The notes under the pieces: generated by a model
Database searches by the model: none
What the model was told of the DNA's origin: nothing
Seen by the model: the letters and a program-made list of their open reading frames with translations, nothing else
Made by a program: the position numbers and the translations under genes
Part shown: in pieces, positions 14,700-17,377 of the stretch
Numbering within the stretch: position 1 is the first letter of the stretch
Layout of the letters: the number at the start of each line of letters is the position of its first letter
Assembly (NCBI GenBank): GCA_002343455.1
Contig: DDSR01000299.1
Coordinates: 1 to 17,377, forward strand
DNA: 17,377 nucleotides
DNA from: Deltaproteobacteria bacterium UBA2385
GTDB taxonomy: Bacteria; Myxococcota_A; UBA796; UBA2385
Direction of reading: 5' to 3'

Positions 14700-14894
14700 T
14701 TACAAGACCCCCTTCGGTCGGGTCGCGTACATCACGTCCATCAGGGCCTCGTAGAGCGCCTCTACGTGGGTGATGGAGCCGCGGTCCTCGATCAGGTCGA
14801 AGATCTCCTCGGTGGTGTACTGGTTGCGCAGGGTGCCCAGGCTGGGGTCCTCCTCGAGCATCTGCGCGACCTGGTCAATTGTCGGCTTGAACAT
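14700..14894 (-). CDS. 64-residue protein of unknown function, coupled to the FG-GAP gene
   Basis: A short acidic protein (MFKPTIDQVAQMLEEDP...) predicted mainly helical, without signal peptide, membrane segment or cysteine. The upstream FG-GAP gene stops with TAG at 14898-14896 and, after a single base, the ATG at 14894 begins, giving TAGAATG. There is no separate good ribosome site, so translation probably depends on ribosomes finishing the upstream gene. Codon usage looks like that of the neighbours (GC-ending codons), which supports a real gene. I do not recognise it. Because the partner is secreted and this protein seems cytoplasmic, a direct complex after export is unlikely; a chaperone or regulatory role is only a guess. 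Confidence 0.7.
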   Translation of the reverse strand: MFKPTIDQVAQMLEEDPSLGTLRNQYTTEEIFDLIEDRGSITHVEALYEALMDVMYATRPKGVL

Positions 14895-14895
14895 T

Positions 14896-17377
14896 CTACA
14901 GTCCGGTCTGGGGGATCAGGATGACGGCGCCGGCGTCGGTGCCGCTGAGGTCGGTCGTGCGTGCGCCCAGCACCAGGGTGTCGGCGGGGCCGTCGCCGAT
15001 GTTGCCGCCGAAGCGCACGAGCTGGCCCAGGCTACCGATGGTGGCGTCGCCGGCCCAGGTGGCGTCGGCCTCCTCCGACAGCAGGCTGCCGGAGACCGGA
15101 CCCAGGAAGAGCAGGGCCGCGCCACCCTCGATGGGGCCTCCGCCGGCCGCGCCCAGCAGCAGGTCCGGCTGGCCGTCCCCGTCGTGGTCGCCGTCTCCGG
15201 CGGCGCTCTGGCCGAGCTGGATGTTGGTCGAGGAGCCGCGCAGCACGGTCCGGGCGAGCTCGGAGGCGAGGCCGCGGTCGAGCGTCCCCAGGTCGGAGCG
15301 GCCCGAGAAGATGTAGGCGGCGCCCGAGGCCAGGGCGACGTCGTCGTTGGCGGGCGCGCCGGCGATCAGGTCGTCCAGGCCGTCGCCGTCGAGATCGGGC
15401 AGGGCGGCGATGCCGGTCCCGAAGAGGTCGCCGGCCGCGTCGCCCAGGACGGTGGCGTCGGCGTCGGCGAGGTCGACGCTGCCCGAGGGCCAGCCCGAGA
15501 GGATGGCCAGCGCCCCGGCCGAGGAGCCCGAGCTGCTCTCCTTGCGGAGGCCGAAGACGAGGTCGACCAGCCCGTCGCCGTCCAGGTCGGCGCGCGCCTC
15601 GATGTCGCCGCCCAGCTCGTCCCCGCCGGCGGCGCCGACGATGCGGGCGTCCCAGTCCCCGTCGGAGATCTGGGTGGAGCCGGCCGCGAAGGGGCCCCGG
15701 TAGAGGTAGACCACGCCCGAATTCGAGCCGCCCAGGTCGCTGCCGATGGCGCCCAGCAGCACGTCGGCATGGCCGTCGCCGTCGCCGTCGTCCAGGCTGA
15801 GGCCGATGCCCAGGTAGCCGAAGCGCTCGGCCCCGATGAAGCGGTGCAGCGCGTCGTCCAGCGAGGAGCTGCCGCCGAGGAGGGCCTCGGTGCCGCTGAC
15901 CAGGCCGACCTCGCCGACCTGGGAGAGGCTGGTCGAGGCGCTGGGCGAGGCGATCAGCAGGTCACCGACCCCGTCGCCGTCGGCGTCCACCCCTCCGGCC
16001 AGGGCCCGTCCCGCCCGCGCCTCGGCCTCTCCTCCGTCGAAGATGGCGAAGGCGTCGGCGAGGTCGAGGTCCTCGCCGACCGGGCCGAGCACCAGGTAGG
16101 CGCGGCCGGCATCGGTGGCGGCGCCGTCGTTGCTGCGGGCGCCGACCAGCAGGTCGTCAACACCGTCGCCGTCCAGGTCCCCCAGGGGCGCGAGGCTGTA
16201 GCCGGCCTCGTCCAGGGTCGCCTCGCCCAGCAGCCGGGCGCCCGAGCTGAGGGTGTCGCCCAGGCAGCCCTGCCAGGCGCCGTCGCAGTCGTTGTCGACC
16301 TCGTCCTCGCAGATCTCCTGGGCGGCCGGGTTGATCGCCGGATCGTCCTCGTCGCAGTCCTCACCCACCTCGACGTAGCCGGTGGGCCGATCGCAGGCGA
16401 CGATGGTGTCGTCGTCGTCGCCCCAGTCGTCGGCGTCCCGATCCCGGTAGTAGGTGCTGCCGCCCGTCGCGCCCGGCTCGTCCACCCCGTCGACGCAGTT
16501 GTTGTCGATGTCGTCGCAGATCTCTTCCGCCCCGGGGTTGATCGCCGGGTCCTCGTCGTTGCAGTCCCCGCCCTCGGAGACCCAGCCCTCGGGCGCCTCA
16601 CAGGCCAGCACATAGGGGCTGAAGGAGCCGTAGCCGTCGGCGTCCTCGTCCGGGAACCAGAGGCTGCCGCTGCCGGTGTACAGGCCGGGATCCTCGTCGT
16701 CGACGAGGTCGTTGCAGTCGTTGTCGATGCCGTCGCAGACCTCGGCCGCGCCCGGGTTGATCTCGATGTTCTCGTCGTCGCAGTCGCCGGGCAGCAGGAC
16801 GTGGTCCTTTGGCTGCTGGCAGTCCACCACGGCCAGCTCGGTGATGCCGAAGCCGTCGAGGTCCAGGTCCGGGTACCAGGTCGGGGCGTCCGTCGCCGTG
16901 GCCCCGTCGGAGACGCCGTCGCAGTCGTTGTCCTGTCCGTCGCAGAACTCCTCGGCGCCCGGGTGGACCGTCGGGTCGGAGTCGTCGCAGTCGTCGCCGC
17001 CGTAGAGCACGTCGGCGTAGCCGTCGTTGTCGACGTCGACGTCGACGACCTCGAAGGCGGTCGAGGCGAGGCCGCTGGCCCCGTCCTCGCGCAGGGTCTG
17101 GACCGCCAGGGTGTAGATGCCGGTGCCCAGCCCGTCCAGCGAGAAGGTGGCCGAGCCGTCGGCCTCGCTGAGGGCAGGCGCCGCCTCCAGGCCCAGGGCG
17201 TTGCCCGACCAGCTCAGGCCGAGGCCGCCGACCTCTCCCCCAAGGGGGTCCTCGATCTGCACCTGCACCGTGACCACCTCGCCCTCGGCGTACCAGGCGC
17301 CCGTCGCCGGGCTGAGGAAGCGCAGGCCCAGCTCGTCGGGCGTGGGCTCCGTTCCCCCGTCGCCGCTGCCCCCGTCG
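14896..17377 (-). CDS. Secreted protein with Ig-like domain, four MopI repeats and seven FG-GAP repeats (5' end outside window)
   Basis: Partial: 826 codons are visible and the N-terminus lies beyond the right edge, so the signal sequence is not seen. From the edge inward: a Gly-Asp linker (DGGSGDGGTEPTPDE); an Ig-like/beta-sandwich domain (about 17040-17330); four 'putative metal-binding' repeats (16264-17040), each a DxDxDGYG-type loop followed by a CDDxDPxxxPGAxEICDGxDNDCDG-type segment; then seven FG-GAP/integrin-alpha-like repeats (14899-16245). Repeats one to six each carry a calcium-loop motif such as DLDGDGVDD, DADGDGVGD, DLDGDGLVD, DLDGDGLDD or DHDGDGQPD. The seventh has a degenerate NIGDGPADT. 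Seven repeats are exactly what a closed seven-bladed propeller needs. Proteins of this kind are extracellular, calcium-binding and presumed to act in adhesion or surface structure; the ligand is unknown. The sequence ends shortly after the last blade (AGAVILIPQTGL) with no C-terminal anchor. Confidence 0.9.
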   Translation of the reverse strand, partial: DGGSGDGGTEPTPDELGLRFLSPATGAWYAEGEVVTVQVQIEDPLGGEVGGLGLSWSGNALGLEAAPALSEADGSATFSLDGLGTGIYTLAVQTLREDGASGLASTAFEVVDVDVDNDGYADVLYGGDDCDDSDPTVHPGAEEFCDGQDNDCDGVSDGATATDAPTWYPDLDLDGFGITELAVVDCQQPKDHVLLPGDCDDENIEINPGAAEVCDGIDNDCNDLVDDEDPGLYTGSGSLWFPDEDADGYGSFSPYVLACEAPEGWVSEGGDCNDEDPAINPGAEEICDDIDNNCVDGVDEPGATGGSTYYRDRDADDWGDDDDTIVACDRPTGYVEVGEDCDEDDPAINPAAQEICEDEVDNDCDGAWQGCLGDTLSSGARLLGEATLDEAGYSLAPLGDLDGDGVDDLLVGARSNDGAATDAGRAYLVLGPVGEDLDLADAFAIFDGGEAEARAGRALAGGVDADGDGVGDLLIASPSASTSLSQVGEVGLVSGTEALLGGSSSLDDALHRFIGAERFGYLGIGLSLDDGDGDGHADVLLGAIGSDLGGSNSGVVYLYRGPFAAGSTQISDGDWDARIVGAAGGDELGGDIEARADLDGDGLVDLVFGLRKESSSGSSAGALAILSGWPSGSVDLADADATVLGDAAGDLFGTGIAALPDLDGDGLDDLIAGAPANDDVALASGAAYIFSGRSDLGTLDRGLASELARTVLRGSSTNIQLGQSAAGDGDHDGDGQPDLLLGAAGGGPIEGGAALLFLGPVSGSLLSEEADATWAGDATIGSLGQLVRFGGNIGDGPADTLVLGARTTDLSGTDAGAVILIPQTGL
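16264..17040 (-). repeat. Four MopI-type Cys/Asp repeats in the FG-GAP protein
   Basis: Read on the minus strand, four imperfect copies of about 45-70 residues share a DxDxDG(Y/F)G loop, a GDDCDD/GDCDD/GDCND/GEDCDE step, a (N/H)P(G/A)AxE step and a CDGxDNDCDG-like end. The fourth is the most divergent (DRDADDWGDDDD, ICEDEVDNDCDG). Copies vary in length and codon use, so this is old protein-level repetition and not a recent DNA duplication. Confidence 0.85.

Overview
This is a dense, roughly 70% GC bacterial window with almost no non-coding DNA: fourteen genes, mostly in short same-strand runs with gaps under 90 bases. The content suggests a delta-proteobacterial or myxobacterial (Myxococcota-like) genome. 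The pointers are a secreted protein with 'putative metal-binding' (MopI) Cys/Asp repeats plus FG-GAP repeats, Gly-Asp-rich linkers in exported proteins, type IV pilus retraction ATPase, and very high GC third positions that create long antisense shadow ORFs. This assignment is inference; there is no rRNA or other phylogenetic marker here.

Left part, minus strand, read from right to left (6607 to 1): a fused maltose-type solute-binding protein and ABC permease (MalE-MalF in one chain), then a membrane-anchored SGNH-hydrolase-like protein with a large unassigned C-terminal half, then a long-type alanyl-tRNA editing protein (AlaX), then an exported protein with a Gly-Asp repeat tail that runs off the left edge. 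Gaps are 10, 4 and 44 bases, so this is probably one operon. No MalG or MalK partner is visible.

Middle, plus strand: divergent from that operon is a small exported protein with an NlpC/P60-like Cys/His pattern, followed by a 742-residue protein made of two complete PilT-family ATPases in tandem. The first half looks PilU-like and the second looks like true PilT. This is the most striking gene in the window.

Then, on the minus strand, a pair: a FemAB-like (former DUF482) acyltransferase and a small Rieske [2Fe-2S] protein with a Pro/Ala linker. Divergent from the pair is a double-hotdog acyl thioesterase. It converges and overlaps by 11 bases with a minus-strand iron-sulfur (ferredoxin/QueG-like) protein, which is preceded by an EamA-family drug/metabolite transporter.

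Right part: a plus-strand putative lipoprotein, then on the minus strand a large secreted protein (Ig-like domain, four MopI repeats, seven FG-GAP repeats) that enters from the right edge, followed one base after its stop codon by a 64-residue protein of unknown function.

I see no CRISPR array, insertion sequence, integrase, tRNA or rRNA. The unusual material is in protein architecture (two natural fusions) and in a few DNA motifs at gene junctions: a perfect four-run G-quadruplex motif, a palindrome holding two convergent stop codons, and a C9 tract inside a gene.
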